64,000 nt of DNA, taken from assembly GCA_035530875.1 (NCBI GenBank), contig DATKUB010000057.1, positions 1 to 64,000 of the forward strand. Direction: 5' to 3'. Source of the DNA: JANXYY01 sp035530875. Its GTDB lineage: Bacteria > Actinomycetota > Actinomycetes > Nanopelagicales > Nanopelagicaceae. Below, one piece after another: positions 16,330-25,737 of this stretch. The notes beneath the pieces were generated by a model that saw only the letters and a list, made by a program, of their open reading frames with translations, searched no databases and was not told the origin of the DNA. Positions within the stretch are counted from its first letter, which is position 1, and every line of letters begins with the position of its first letter. The position numbers were made by a program, and so were the translations under genes.

Positions 16330-17211
16330 TTAATGTGGAGCAAGCATTTTGGCTAAAGCCGTAACTATGTGCTCGTCCTGGAATACAAATCCATCAGCAA
16401 GAAGTGCTTCCGGCAGAACCTTCTTTGACCCAAGGACCTCTGTGGAGAATCCACCGAGTGCCAGCTTTAAAGCAAATGCGGGAACGGGAAGCAGCGCAGG
16501 CCGATGGAGCACTCGGGCAAGCGCCGCGGTGACTTCGGAATTAGTTGACGGATTTGGGGCGACCATGTTGACCGGTCCGACTAGATCGCTTTGAAGAAGA
16601 TGTTTCAGCGCGCCTATCTGGTCTCGAAGCGTGATCCATGACCACCACTGTCGCCCTGACCCCAACCGTCCGCCAACTCCCGTTCGAAATAATGGAATCA
16701 TGCGGCCAAGCGCTCCACCTCTCGGATCTAGAACCAAGCCAGTCCGCAACTTCACCGTTCGAACATCGCCGGCCAGATCAGCGGCGGCCTCCCACGCCCG
16801 GCAGACGCCAGCGAGAAAATCATCGCCAGCCCGATCATTCTCAGTTACTGCTCGATTGCCGGTCTCTCCGTACCAGCCGATTGCGCTAGCCGAAAGAAGC
16901 ACTTGTGGTCGTAGTTCTTGAGATGCCAAGGCAATCGTTTCCGTGCCATCAACCCGGCTGCTAAGGATGATTTCGCGATATGCGGCAGACCATCGCTTAT
17001 CTCCGACGCCAGCTCCGGCCAGATGCACAATGGCATCTATCCCTTCAAGCGCCTTCAAATCGATAGTTCTGGCCGCCGGATCCCAGTTGACTTCATCGGA
17101 CTCAACAGCATCTCGGCGCACCAGGCGCTGAACTTTATGGCGGTCTTTACGCAGTGCCTTTACCAACGCCGAGCCGATGAGGCCGCTGGCTCCAGTAATG
17201 GCAATGCGCAT
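16330..17211 (-). CDS. TIGR01777-family epimerase-like protein
   Basis: 293 residues of the extended SDR family TIGR01777 with a C-terminal DUF1731 tail. It shows the Rossmann motif ITGASGLIGSALVKAL, IDAIVHLAGAGVGDKRW, SASAIGWYGE with the catalytic-region Tyr, and the tail PAFALKLALGGFSTEVLGSKKVLP. The cellular role of the family is unsettled; plant and cyanobacterial relatives affect cell division or plastids. The ATG overlaps the TAA of sucB by one base, so it is the last gene of the pepA-lpdA-sucB direction, an arrangement also seen in mycobacteria (Rv2216 next to dlaT). Confidence 0.92.
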   Translation of the reverse strand: MRIAITGASGLIGSALVKALRKDRHKVQRLVRRDAVESDEVNWDPAARTIDLKALEGIDAIVHLAGAGVGDKRWSAAYREIILSSRVDGTETIALASQELRPQVLLSASAIGWYGETGNRAVTENDRAGDDFLAGVCRAWEAAADLAGDVRTVKLRTGLVLDPRGGALGRMIPLFRTGVGGRLGSGRQWWSWITLRDQIGALKHLLQSDLVGPVNMVAPNPSTNSEVTAALARVLHRPALLPVPAFALKLALGGFSTEVLGSKKVLPEALLADGFVFQDEHIVTALAKMLAPH

Positions 17212-18956
17212 TAACTAAGACCTAGGTCTGATTCAAACTGACCTTCCTCAAGCCGTTCCTTCAACGTCATCAAGAAGCGAGCCGCATCTGCACCATCGAC
17301 CACTCGGTGATCGTATGAGAGTGCCAGGTACATCATCGAGCGAATCGCGATCGTTTCGCCGCCTTCGCCATCGGCTACCACAATTGGCCGTCTTACAACG
17401 GCGCCGGTACCGAGAATCGCAACCTGTGGCTGATTGATAATTGGGGTATCGAATAGCGCCCCACGGCTGCCGGTGTTGGTGATTGTGAAGGTGCCCCCAG
17501 AAAGCTCATCTGGGCTTACCTTGTTCTCACGTGTACGCGATGCAACGTCGGCGATTTTCCGCGCAACCCCGCCGATGTTTAGGTCGCCCGCGTCTCTGAT
17601 AACCGGCACCAACAATCCTCGTGGTGTGTCAACGGCGATCCCGAGATGCTCTGCCGCGTGATAGGTGATCTGATCGCTATCAACGGAGGCATTGACATTC
17701 GGATGTTGCTTAAGAGCCTCACATACTGCAACGGCAAAGAATGGCATGTATGAAAGTTTCACGCCCTCGCGAGATTCAAAGGCTTTCTTCGATCGATCAC
17801 GAAGCCGCGAAATCTTGGTGACATCCACTTCGATGACGGTGGTTAGTTGCGCGCTCGTTTGAAGAGATTCGACCATGCGTGCTGCAATGACTTTGCGCAG
17901 TCGAGACATCGTGACGGTCGATCCGCGAAGTTCACTCCCTGAGGCCTCTGCGGCCATCGAGGTGGAAGGTGCTGAGGGCGACGCTGGTTGGGCTGCGGTT
18001 GGTGGTCGAACAGTTTGGGCTGCCAGCGCAGCCGCTGCCGCGAGCGCAGCTGCACTCGCCTTATCTCGGTCTGCTTCATCAAGCACGTCCTGCTTACGTA
18101 TTCGCCCACCGATGCCGGTTCCCTTGATTTGGGCAAGGTCTACGTTGTTGGTTGCCGCGAGTTTGCGAACAAGCGGCGTGATGTAGGCATCGGAGGTGTC
18201 CGACTCTGATGGAACAACTGATGCGGTTGGTTCAATTTGACGTTCCGACACTTTGATCGGCTCGGGCGGCGCGATGATAGGCGATGCTGCTGCCGGCGCG
18301 GCCGCAGAAGGAGTTGAGGTGGCGCCGGAACTAACCACCGCTAACTTGGCGCCAACCGGCACTGTCTGATCAATTTGTACATCTATCGAAATCAAAATTC
18401 CCGCGACGGGTGATGGGATTTCGGTGTCGACCTTGTCGGTCGAGATTTCAAGTAGCGGTTCATCTACGTCAACTGAATCGCCAACGTTTTTCAGCCATCT
18501 CGTTACCGTGCCCTCGGCGACGCTCTCACCAAGCGCGGGCATGCTGATCACAAATTCTTCGGCTATGGGATTCGGCTGAGCTGCTACTGCAGTAGGTTCA
18601 GGTGTCACGGCGGGCGCGGTTACAGCGCCCACGACGGGTTCGGCGACCGGAGCCGGAGTCGGCGGGGGAGTTGGTGCGGCAACAGGTGCCGGAGTTTCGA
18701 CTTTCGGCTCCGCCGCAACACCTGTAGTGATGATCGCTAGCTCTGCACCGACCGGAACGGTCTGGTCGATTGCAACGACAATTCGTTCAATTTGACCAGC
18801 GACGGGTGATGGGATCTCGGTGTCGACCTTGTCAGTCGAAACTTCAAGGAGTGGCTCGTCTACGGCGATGTAGTCGCCCTCTTGCTTGAGCCATCGCGTG
18901 ACTGTGCCTTCGGTGACGCTTTCACCGAGTGCAGGCATAACTACTGAAAAAGACAT
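17211..18956 (-). CDS. sucB: Dihydrolipoamide acyltransferase E2 (actinobacterial SucB type)
   Basis: 581 residues. Two lipoyl domains (about residues 1-78 and 136-212) each carry the lipoylated Lys in STDKVDTEIPSP and are joined by Pro/Ala-rich linkers. A peripheral E3-binding domain follows (about 257-293, ITPLVRKLA…GTGIGGRI) and then the catalytic acyltransferase domain ending with YDHRVVDGADAARFL, which holds the catalytic His. In actinobacteria this protein serves the pyruvate and/or 2-oxoglutarate dehydrogenase complexes. It lies 15 bases after lpdA on the same strand, so E2 and E3 are made together, and lipB/lipA to lipoylate it are a few kilobases away. Confidence 0.95.
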   Translation of the reverse strand: MSFSVVMPALGESVTEGTVTRWLKQEGDYIAVDEPLLEVSTDKVDTEIPSPVAGQIERIVVAIDQTVPVGAELAIITTGVAAEPKVETPAPVAAPTPPPTPAPVAEPVVGAVTAPAVTPEPTAVAAQPNPIAEEFVISMPALGESVAEGTVTRWLKNVGDSVDVDEPLLEISTDKVDTEIPSPVAGILISIDVQIDQTVPVGAKLAVVSSGATSTPSAAAPAAASPIIAPPEPIKVSERQIEPTASVVPSESDTSDAYITPLVRKLAATNNVDLAQIKGTGIGGRIRKQDVLDEADRDKASAAALAAAAALAAQTVRPPTAAQPASPSAPSTSMAAEASGSELRGSTVTMSRLRKVIAARMVESLQTSAQLTTVIEVDVTKISRLRDRSKKAFESREGVKLSYMPFFAVAVCEALKQHPNVNASVDSDQITYHAAEHLGIAVDTPRGLLVPVIRDAGDLNIGGVARKIADVASRTRENKVSPDELSGGTFTITNTGSRGALFDTPIINQPQVAILGTGAVVRRPIVVADGEGGETIAIRSMMYLALSYDHRVVDGADAARFLMTLKERLEEGQFESDLGLS

Positions 18957-18971
18957 CCGTGACTCCTGTGA

Positions 18972-20393
18972 CTAACCGTGCGCGTGCAGTGGCTTACCGG
19001 CTAGCGCCATATGCGCTTCGCCGATTGCCTCTGAGAGGGTGGGGTGGGCATGAACCAGAGAAGCGACATCGCTGGCATAGGCTTCCCAGTTGAAAATTAG
19101 TTGTGCTTCAGCGAGTAATTCGCTAACTCGGCTGCCGACCAAATGGATGCCTAAAACCGGACCATCTTTTTCGGCGATCAATTTGACGGCGCCTGCGGTG
19201 CGAAGGATCTGAGCTTTGCCATTGCCGGCTAAGTCGTAGGTGAGTTCGACAACTTCGTGGCCCTTGGCCCTGGCCTGTTCGCTGGTGAGGCCAACCGAGG
19301 CCACCTCGGGTTCGCAGTAGGTGACGCGTGGGACGCCTGCGTAATTGATCGCTTCTGGGTTTAGGCCGCAAATCTCTTCCGCGACCAGAATTCCCTCGCC
19401 GAAGCCAACGTGTGCCAATTGGAGCGTGGGGATCAAGTCGCCTACGGCAAAAATGCCTTCAACATTGGTCCGGCATTTCTCGTCGACGATTAAGTAGCCA
19501 CGATCCATCTTCAGGCCGGCTTCTTCATAGCCGAGATCCTTTGAAACCGGACCGCGACCGACGGCCACCAGAAGTACATCGGCTTCCAATTCTTTTCCAT
19601 TTTCAAGAGTGACTTTTACGCCGCTGTCGGTGACGGTATGACCGGCGAACTTGACGCCGACTTCGAAATTGATTCCGCGCTTGCGGAAAGCTCGCTCAAG
19701 TAACTTACTGCTGGATTCTTCTTCGGCTGGCAACAGGTGCGGAAGTGCTTCCACGATTGTTACCTCAGCACCAAATGACTTCCACACGCTAGCGAATTCA
19801 CAGCCGATTACGCCGCCGCCGAGGATGATCGCTCTAGCTGGAACATGATCAAGGCCCAAGGCGTGGTCGCTGGTTATGACTCGAGGGCCGTCAATTTCAA
19901 GTCCAGGCAGTGACTTCGGAACAGAACCTGTTGCCAGCACAATGTTTTTCCCGGTGTACTGGGCGCCATTTACTTCAATGGTGTTGCGGGAAATAAGCCG
20001 GCCGTGGCCTTCTACATATGTGATGTTACGGCTCTTGACTAGACCTTGAAGACCCTTGTGGAGACGGGAGACTACGCCATCCTTGTAGGCATTTACGGCA
20101 ACCATGTCAATAGATTGGAAAGTTGCATTGACGCCGAAGTGCGAGGCTTCGCGGGTGCTGTCTGCAACCTCGCCAGCGTGAAGTAAGGCTTTGGTGGGAA
20201 TGCAGCCTCGGTGGAGGCAGGTTCCGCCTAATTTGTCCTGCTCGATTAGGGCAACTTTCTTACCCAACTGGGCGGCTCTGAGGGCGCATGCGTAACCGCC
20301 GCTGCCGCCGCCAAGGATCACAAGATCAAACTGACCGCCTTTAATTTGTTGGTCAGAATTTTGTTGGTCAGAATTTTGCGCGGCCACAGTCAT
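18972..20393 (-). CDS. lpdA: Dihydrolipoyl dehydrogenase E3
   Basis: 473 residues. FAD-binding GGGSGGYACALRAAQLG, the redox-active disulfide in GGTCLHRGCIPTK, NAD-binding ILGGGVIGCEFASVW, the second FAD site GIFAVGDLI and the dimer-interface active site HAHPTLSEAIGEA. It reoxidises dihydrolipoamide on E2 and on GcvH, passing electrons to NAD+. The N-terminus carries a duplicated QNSDQ (SDQQNSDQQ), a small length variation. Its start lies 72 bases after pepA on the same strand. Confidence 0.96.
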   Translation of the reverse strand: MTVAAQNSDQQNSDQQIKGGQFDLVILGGGSGGYACALRAAQLGKKVALIEQDKLGGTCLHRGCIPTKALLHAGEVADSTREASHFGVNATFQSIDMVAVNAYKDGVVSRLHKGLQGLVKSRNITYVEGHGRLISRNTIEVNGAQYTGKNIVLATGSVPKSLPGLEIDGPRVITSDHALGLDHVPARAIILGGGVIGCEFASVWKSFGAEVTIVEALPHLLPAEEESSSKLLERAFRKRGINFEVGVKFAGHTVTDSGVKVTLENGKELEADVLLVAVGRGPVSKDLGYEEAGLKMDRGYLIVDEKCRTNVEGIFAVGDLIPTLQLAHVGFGEGILVAEEICGLNPEAINYAGVPRVTYCEPEVASVGLTSEQARAKGHEVVELTYDLAGNGKAQILRTAGAVKLIAEKDGPVLGIHLVGSRVSELLAEAQLIFNWEAYASDVASLVHAHPTLSEAIGEAHMALAGKPLHAHG

Positions 20394-20465
20394 TAACTCC
20401 TTGGTGCTTCTCGATTGGTCCTAAGTGCCTATAAGTCTGGTTCAACCTTGGGTAATCCTGCCACT

Positions 20466-21968
20466 TCAAAGCCCGCAAGCCGATTCAGCCAGGCGAACCA
20501 GGGTTCGAACCGCCACGCCGGTGCCGCCCACCGGGGTGTATCCGTGTGGTTCGCCCAGGTTGTAGGCGGGGCTGGCGATATCCAAGTGAGCCCAGGGCAC
20601 GCCCTCTTCGACGAACTCCTTTAGGAAGAGTCCGGCTACCAGCATTCCGCCGAATCGGTCGCCGATATTGGCGATATCAGCCACTGGGGAGTCCAGAGAT
20701 GCTCGCAACTCAACTGGCAGCGGCATTGGCCAGAAATCCTCACCGCTGTCCTTAGCGGCGGCCAGAATTTCTTTGGATAAGTCGTCGTCATTGCCCATCA
20801 GGGCGCTGATCCGGGCGCCGAGGGCCAGGCCCTGATGCCCGGTAAGCGTGGCCACGTCGATCAGAGCATCGAGACCGTCAGCTTTCTTGCCCACTTCTTG
20901 AGCCCGAACGAGGGCGTCAGCCAAGATCAGGCGTCCCTCGGCATCGGGATTGAGAACTTCAATGGTGCGGCCGCCATATGCGGAAACGATGTCGCTTGGT
21001 CGTTGCGCCGTATCGCTGACCATGTTCTCGGCCAACGGTGCCCAAACATCGATTGCGATGGGCAGCTTCAATTTGGCAATCACGATCGCCGCGGCAACGA
21101 CGGCCGCTGCTCCGCCCATATCCGACTTCATCGCGTCCATGCCAAGTCCTGGCTTCAGGTTGAGTCCGCCGGTGTCGAAGGTGATGCCCTTGCCGACGTA
21201 GGCAAATCGCGCCTTGGGGCGACCAGCCAAATATGACAGATGGAGCAGGCGCGGCGGATTGGCAGAACCCTGACCAACTCCGACAATTCCGCCGTAGCCA
21301 CCTTTTCGAAGTGCGACTTCATCAAGAATTGCCACTTTGAGGCCAGCGCTAACCGCCAGTGGTTTGATTTTGGCGCAGAAACTGATTGGGGTGAGATGGC
21401 TCGGCGGCGTGTTGACCAGGTCGCGAACCAAGTGGACCGCATTTGCCAGTAGTTGTGCTCGTTTCTGGGAACTTCGGGCTGCTGGGGTGGCTGCCAGATC
21501 GCTCTGAACCACGATTTCGGCCAGGGGGGATTTGCGATCCTTACGGGAAGCGCTGCGAAAAGAGTCGAATGTGTACGCCCCAAGGAGCGAGCCTTCGGCA
21601 ACGCCAACCAGTTGGTCTGAGCGTCCGCTTGGGAGCGAGAAGAGCGCTCGCTTGACGCCGGCTAATTCTCGAGCGGCCGCACCCGCAGCTCGTCGCAACG
21701 TTTCGTGGCTGTAGGCGTGACGGGCGTGATAGTTGCCCAAACCGGTAACGACCAGGATCTTCACATTTGCGCCAGGAACCTTGATTACTTCATCGGATCG
21801 TCCGGTGGCCCCAAGATCAGTTAGTGAGGCGAGAAGGCTCTTCTCAGATAGCCGGGCCAATCCTGGTTCCAGAACGAGCGTTCCGTTCGGTTTTCTGGCT
21901 AGCCCGATCACGAGCGCATCCGGCTTGATTTCTTCAAGGTCTTTTGACGAGATTGAGATCACAGACAT
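20466..21968 (-). CDS. pepA: Leucyl aminopeptidase (M17 family)
   Basis: 500 residues. An N-terminal macro-like domain and a C-terminal catalytic domain with VGKGITFDTGGLNLKP (metal and catalytic Lys), SDMGGAAAVV and the signature NPDAEGRLILADAL, where the usual Thr after the first Asn is Pro. It binds two metal ions and removes N-terminal residues from peptides. I start at ATG 21968; an in-frame start at 21986 would add six residues. Only 45 bases separate it from the divergent gcvT start, so both promoters must overlap. Confidence 0.94.
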   Translation of the reverse strand: MSVISISSKDLEEIKPDALVIGLARKPNGTLVLEPGLARLSEKSLLASLTDLGATGRSDEVIKVPGANVKILVVTGLGNYHARHAYSHETLRRAAGAAARELAGVKRALFSLPSGRSDQLVGVAEGSLLGAYTFDSFRSASRKDRKSPLAEIVVQSDLAATPAARSSQKRAQLLANAVHLVRDLVNTPPSHLTPISFCAKIKPLAVSAGLKVAILDEVALRKGGYGGIVGVGQGSANPPRLLHLSYLAGRPKARFAYVGKGITFDTGGLNLKPGLGMDAMKSDMGGAAAVVAAAIVIAKLKLPIAIDVWAPLAENMVSDTAQRPSDIVSAYGGRTIEVLNPDAEGRLILADALVRAQEVGKKADGLDALIDVATLTGHQGLALGARISALMGNDDDLSKEILAAAKDSGEDFWPMPLPVELRASLDSPVADIANIGDRFGGMLVAGLFLKEFVEEGVPWAHLDIASPAYNLGEPHGYTPVGGTGVAVRTLVRLAESACGL

Positions 21969-22013
21969 GGGGGTAAGCCTAACCACCTGCCAGAGCGCGT
22001 AATCTCTGTCCCT

Positions 22014-23132
22014 GTGACCGAATCCAACGCACCGCTACGCCAATCACCTCTAGCCGCTCGCCATCTGGCCTTGGGCGCCAAACTTGCCGATTTCGGCGGC
22101 TGGGAGATGCCCATCGAATATCCGGCGGCTAATGGCGGTGGAGTACTAGCCGAACATGAAGCCGTTCGAACTCGCGTCGGCCTATTCGACGTTTCCCACC
22201 TTGGCAAAGCGCACGTCAAAGGCGCAGGCGCGGCGGCATTCCTTAACACCGCTTTCACGAATGACCTTGATCGAATTGGCGAAGGACAGGCTCAGTACAC
22301 GCTCTGCTGCACCGAAGGCGGCGGCGTAGTCGACGACCTGATCGTCTACCTTCGAGGCGCCGATGATGTTCTCTTGGTTCCAAACGCGGCCAACACGGCA
22401 GGGGTAGTTCGGCGGCTTCGGGAGGCGGCGCCCACTGGCTTGAGTGTGACCGACGAGCACACTTCGTACGGTGTGATCGCGGTGCAAGGCCCACAGTCTG
22501 CAGCGTTGCTCGCAAAACTTGGGTTGCCTACTGACTTGCCGTACATGTCTTGGGTGGAGACTTCCTTCCAAGGCTCACCATTGATCATTTGCCGAACCGG
22601 CTATACCGGCGAGCACGGATATGAACTACTTCCACTTTGGAACGAAACCGAACAGATTTGGGATGCCTGCGCTGCCCTGTTGCCGGGATTTGATGGTCGG
22701 GTCTGTGGGCTTGGCGCTCGCGATACCTTGCGCACTGAAATGGGATACCCACTTCACGGGCACGAACTATCACTCGATATTTCGCCGGTACAGGCCAGGG
22801 CCAATTGGGCCGTTGGTTGGGAGAAGCCGAACTTCTGGGGTCGTGATGCTTTGCTAGGAGAGAAGACTCGCGGAGCAACGTGGCTTCTTCGCGGCCTTAA
22901 AGCACAAGATCGTGGGATTCCTAGGCCCGGGATGATCGTAAAGAATGACACCGGTGCACTACTTGGCGAGGTTACCAGCGGAACTTTTTCGCCAACGTTA
23001 AAGACCGGAATCGCTTTGGCACTACTCAGTCGTGACGTAGTTGTTGGTGACCTAGTTGTTGTAGATGTCCGCGGACGAGAGGCGATCATGGAGGTTATGA
23101 ATCCGCCGTTCGTTACGAGTCACGTCAAGTAG
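22014..23132 (+). CDS. gcvT: Glycine cleavage system T protein (aminomethyltransferase)
   Basis: 372 residues, the normal length. It transfers the aminomethyl carbon of lipoylated GcvH to tetrahydrofolate. Visible motifs are the N-terminal HLALGAKLADFGGWEMPIEY, the GLFDVSHLGK strand, RTGYTGEHGYEL and the C-terminal GEVTSGTFSPTLKTGIAL. The GTG start at 22014 is very close to the divergent pepA start, leaving no room for a glycine riboswitch. gcvH and gcvP are not in the window. Folate-linked one-carbon units from the GcvT-like dehydrogenases at 35-41 kb could enter the same pool. Confidence 0.95.
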   Translation: MTESNAPLRQSPLAARHLALGAKLADFGGWEMPIEYPAANGGGVLAEHEAVRTRVGLFDVSHLGKAHVKGAGAAAFLNTAFTNDLDRIGEGQAQYTLCCTEGGGVVDDLIVYLRGADDVLLVPNAANTAGVVRRLREAAPTGLSVTDEHTSYGVIAVQGPQSAALLAKLGLPTDLPYMSWVETSFQGSPLIICRTGYTGEHGYELLPLWNETEQIWDACAALLPGFDGRVCGLGARDTLRTEMGYPLHGHELSLDISPVQARANWAVGWEKPNFWGRDALLGEKTRGATWLLRGLKAQDRGIPRPGMIVKNDTGALLGEVTSGTFSPTLKTGIALALLSRDVVVGDLVVVDVRGREAIMEVMNPPFVTSHVK

Positions 23133-23952
23133 TTAGCAGAGCGAGCACCGCGTCGATAATCGGCGCCGTCATCGCAAGTGGCGTCATGTAGTCGTTTTCA
23201 AATGTGATCCCTAATTCGATAATCGGCGGACGATCCAAGTGGCGCTGGGTGATTACGCCAACTTGGGAAACCAGATCCACCGCCGGCATCGTCCACTCGC
23301 GTGTGCGGTGGGAAATGCGCGTTGCGATCAGAGCCGCGCAACTTGCCCCTTCACCGATTAGGAGCACGGGTGTGGCCCGTTTGGCGGCTTGAAGGATCAC
23401 TCCTACGGATGCCGCAATGGCGAAGGATTTCGTGTGCGCCAAAAGTTCTTCTGGCTTGCTGAGTCGATCTCGCAGCAAGAACATTCCATCACGAATGAGA
23501 GTTACGTTCGCTATCCATTCGGAGTCTCCTACGCCGATTCGCGGAGCAACAGAGGCCGCATCGGTTCGAGTAAGCGCCCCCACCAAGATTTCAAGCTCGA
23601 GTGGAGTTGTTGTTTCAGGCGACGAAAGGAGCAGAAGCCCAACGCCGCTGTCGATCGCACGGTCGGCGATCTCCATGCCAACTGCAATCTCGTTATCAAC
23701 TGAGGAAGCGTTGCTCTGTTGAGATTGCGAGCGGACTATCCCGGTCGGAAAAAGTGAGGTTGGGCCTGCGTGTCGATCTTCACCCAGATGGATTAGTTGC
23801 CAATTCCATGCATCTCGATCTCGCCTCGGCACTTTGGTCGCAACAATCCAACTTGCAAGTGCATCGAGCCGGCCAAAGCGGCCGTTGAATTCAGTAAAGT
23901 CGAGCGCTGGGAGATTCGAGAACCTATCGTTCAGTTCAAAATCTTTCGTCAT
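23125..23952 (-). CDS. CobT-like protein with degraded active-site motif
   Basis: 275 residues. Relationship to nicotinate-nucleotide-dimethylbenzimidazole phosphoribosyltransferase (CobT) is visible in NGRFGRLDALASWI near residue 20, GMEIADRAIDSGVGLLLL and the C-terminal PLAMTAPIIDAVLALL. CobT enzymes are about 340-360 residues and carry GEMGIGNTT after the GMEIADR segment; here it reads SSPETTTP. About 70 residues are missing compared with the family. It is therefore probably not an active phosphoribosyltransferase. M. tuberculosis has cobT at the matching place, so this looks like a decaying or repurposed ortholog. Its ATG overlaps the stop of a 29-residue membrane peptide. Confidence 0.72.
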   Translation of the reverse strand: MTKDFELNDRFSNLPALDFTEFNGRFGRLDALASWIVATKVPRRDRDAWNWQLIHLGEDRHAGPTSLFPTGIVRSQSQQSNASSVDNEIAVGMEIADRAIDSGVGLLLLSSPETTTPLELEILVGALTRTDAASVAPRIGVGDSEWIANVTLIRDGMFLLRDRLSKPEELLAHTKSFAIAASVGVILQAAKRATPVLLIGEGASCAALIATRISHRTREWTMPAVDLVSQVGVITQRHLDRPPIIELGITFENDYMTPLAMTAPIIDAVLALLTT

Positions 23953-24038
23953 TTCTTCTGGGCTCGCAAGCCCTTGATGGCCAGGTAGAGAACGACGGCA
24001 CCAAGCAACATGTTGATGACGACTATGTACCAATGCAT
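23949..24038 (-). CDS. 29-residue membrane peptide
   Basis: ATG at 24038 has GGGAGG seven bases upstream, one of the best ribosome sites in the window. The peptide is a single hydrophobic helix (IVVINMLLGAVVLYLAI) with a basic tail (KGLRAQKK). Its TGA overlaps the ATG of the CobT-like gene (ATGA), so the latter is likely translated only after it. It could be a leader that sets translation of the downstream gene or a genuine membrane microprotein. Confidence 0.6.
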   Translation of the reverse strand: MHWYIVVINMLLGAVVLYLAIKGLRAQKK

Positions 24039-24128
24039 TGGTGGTCCTCCCTGCTCGGCCCACCCATAGGTTGTCCGCCTCGTGAGAGCCGAGTTTACGA
24101 ATTCGTGTGCGGCACTACAGTAGACGGT

Positions 24129-25130
24129 ATGGAATATCGTCGCCTCGGTCGCTCTGGAATGTATGTCTCGGCTCTTGCTTATGGCAATTGGATTACCCAC
24201 GGAAGCCAGGTGGAAGAGGATTCGGCAAAGGCCTGTGTTCAAGCCGCCCTTGACGTGGGCATCACCACTTTTGACACGGCGGACGTATATGCAGGCACCG
24301 TGGCCGAAGAGGTATTAGCCCGAGCCCTAAAGGGCGTTCGCCAGGAGTCTTACGAATTGTTTACAAAGGTCTATTGGCCAGTCGGGCCTGGCAAGAACGA
24401 TCGAGGGCTTTCGCGCAAACACATCATGGAAGCATGCAATGCATCGCTTCGGAGGCTCCAGACCGACCATATTGATCTTTACCAAGCTCACCGATTTGAT
24501 TACGAGACGCCGCTGGAAGAAACCTTGCGTGCCTTTGACGATCTTGTTCGAGCTGGCAAAGTCAATTACATCGGCGTCTCGGAATGGAAGGCGTCAGAAA
24601 TCGTAAGAGCGATTGAAATTGCCGACACGATGGGTTTCGACCGGATAGTTTCGAATCAACCTCAGTACTCAATGCTCTGGAGAGTAATTGAAGAAGAAGT
24701 CGTTCCGGTCTGCCAGGCCGAAGGCATTGGCCAAATTGTTTGGTCTCCGTTGGCCCAAGGAGTGCTAACCGGCAAGTACCTGCCGGGCCAACCAGCTCCT
24801 GCTGGTTCGAGAGCAACGGATGAAAAAAGCGGTGCGAATTTCATTCAACGGGTGCTCACAGACGAAATTCTTACTGCGGTTCAAACGCTCAAACCGATTG
24901 CGGCGAGCGTGGATTTGACCCTGGCCCAGTTGGCCCTGGCCTGGGTGTTGCAGAATCAGAATGTTTCGAGCGCAATCATTGGGGCAACCAGGCCCGAGCA
25001 GGTACACGAGAACGTTAAGGCTGCCGACGTTAAGTTGGAAGCCGCAGTTATGAGCGCCATTGATGCTGCCCTCGGCACCATTCCAGAGACCGACCCTGAG
25101 AAGACCGAGAGTCCCGCGCAGCGTCCGTAA
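24129..25130 (+). CDS. Aldo/keto reductase (Kv-beta / YghZ type)
   Basis: 333 residues of the aldo/keto reductase TIM barrel: FDTADVYAGTVAEEVLARAL (catalytic Asp and Tyr), ELFTKVYWPV (Lys), LYQAHRFD (His) and the NADPH-binding end GATRPEQVHENVKAADVKL. The starting MEYRRLGRSGMYVSALAYG is the typical family beginning and fixes the ATG at 24129; an open frame upstream is not family sequence. Substrate unknown. It is divergent from the small membrane peptide, with about 90 bases between, and converges with the DUF3043 gene. Confidence 0.92.
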   Translation: MEYRRLGRSGMYVSALAYGNWITHGSQVEEDSAKACVQAALDVGITTFDTADVYAGTVAEEVLARALKGVRQESYELFTKVYWPVGPGKNDRGLSRKHIMEACNASLRRLQTDHIDLYQAHRFDYETPLEETLRAFDDLVRAGKVNYIGVSEWKASEIVRAIEIADTMGFDRIVSNQPQYSMLWRVIEEEVVPVCQAEGIGQIVWSPLAQGVLTGKYLPGQPAPAGSRATDEKSGANFIQRVLTDEILTAVQTLKPIAASVDLTLAQLALAWVLQNQNVSSAIIGATRPEQVHENVKAADVKLEAAVMSAIDAALGTIPETDPEKTESPAQRP

Positions 25131-25133
25131 GAT

Positions 25134-25682
25134 TTAGGATTTTTTACGAAGCGGTGCTCGTGGCGTGATTGCCGGTGGGGTTCGTAGGCGACGGAGTTGG
25201 GTGCTTCTTAGCCAGGCATAGAGTCGGATTCCTCTTGTCGCCTCGTTCGGGAATCGAGCCTCAACTTCGCTCTTGATCCGCCTGGCCAGAATGAATCCGT
25301 CGATTAAGGCCGCGACTAGCGCGAAGTACATGAATATCGTTGCGGCTATTTTCACTTGGACGTTGGGAATCGCCGAAAGAACGAGCACGACCAGGACGAT
25401 AGGGAGAAAGAACTCGCCGATATTTAGTCGAGAATCAACTGTCTCGCGAACAAATCTTCGGGCTGGTCCTCGATCGCGAGCCGGCATTGCCTTCTCGTCG
25501 CCACGCAAGTAGGCAGCACGCTGAGCTGCTCTAGCAGTTTTGAGTGCCGAACGCTGAGCGGCCTTGGCTTCCTTGGTCTTTGCTGGCGCCAAAGAATTGA
25601 TTTTGCGCTTGGCTTCAGCCTCATTCCGCTTTGGCGTTGGGCGTCCTTTTGAGCCAGCGGGTTCTGAACTTTCCTGAGACAT
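25134..25682 (-). CDS. DUF3043 membrane protein
   Basis: 182 residues: an extremely Lys/Ala/Arg-rich first third (about residues 8-70), the family segment RDRGPARRFVRETVDSRLN, then two transmembrane helices (FFLPIVLVVLVLSAIP and IAATIFMYFALVAALIDGFI) and a basic tail. This is the actinobacterial DUF3043 family, usually found near nadA/cobT/erpA. Role unknown; topology suggests a membrane anchor with nucleic-acid- or ribosome-like charge at the N-terminus. Its end is three bases from the convergent aldo/keto reductase. Confidence 0.88.
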   Translation of the reverse strand: MSQESSEPAGSKGRPTPKRNEAEAKRKINSLAPAKTKEAKAAQRSALKTARAAQRAAYLRGDEKAMPARDRGPARRFVRETVDSRLNIGEFFLPIVLVVLVLSAIPNVQVKIAATIFMYFALVAALIDGFILARRIKSEVEARFPNEATRGIRLYAWLRSTQLRRLRTPPAITPRAPLRKKS

Positions 25683-25737
25683 ATGTTCCCTTCGAGTCAG
25701 TGCTATTTGCGTGCCCTAGGTGAACACTCTTGGTGAG

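Noticed and set aside
21969..22013. Glycine riboswitch before gcvT
   Set aside because: Only 45 bases separate gcvT from the divergent pepA start, too short for the aptamer.
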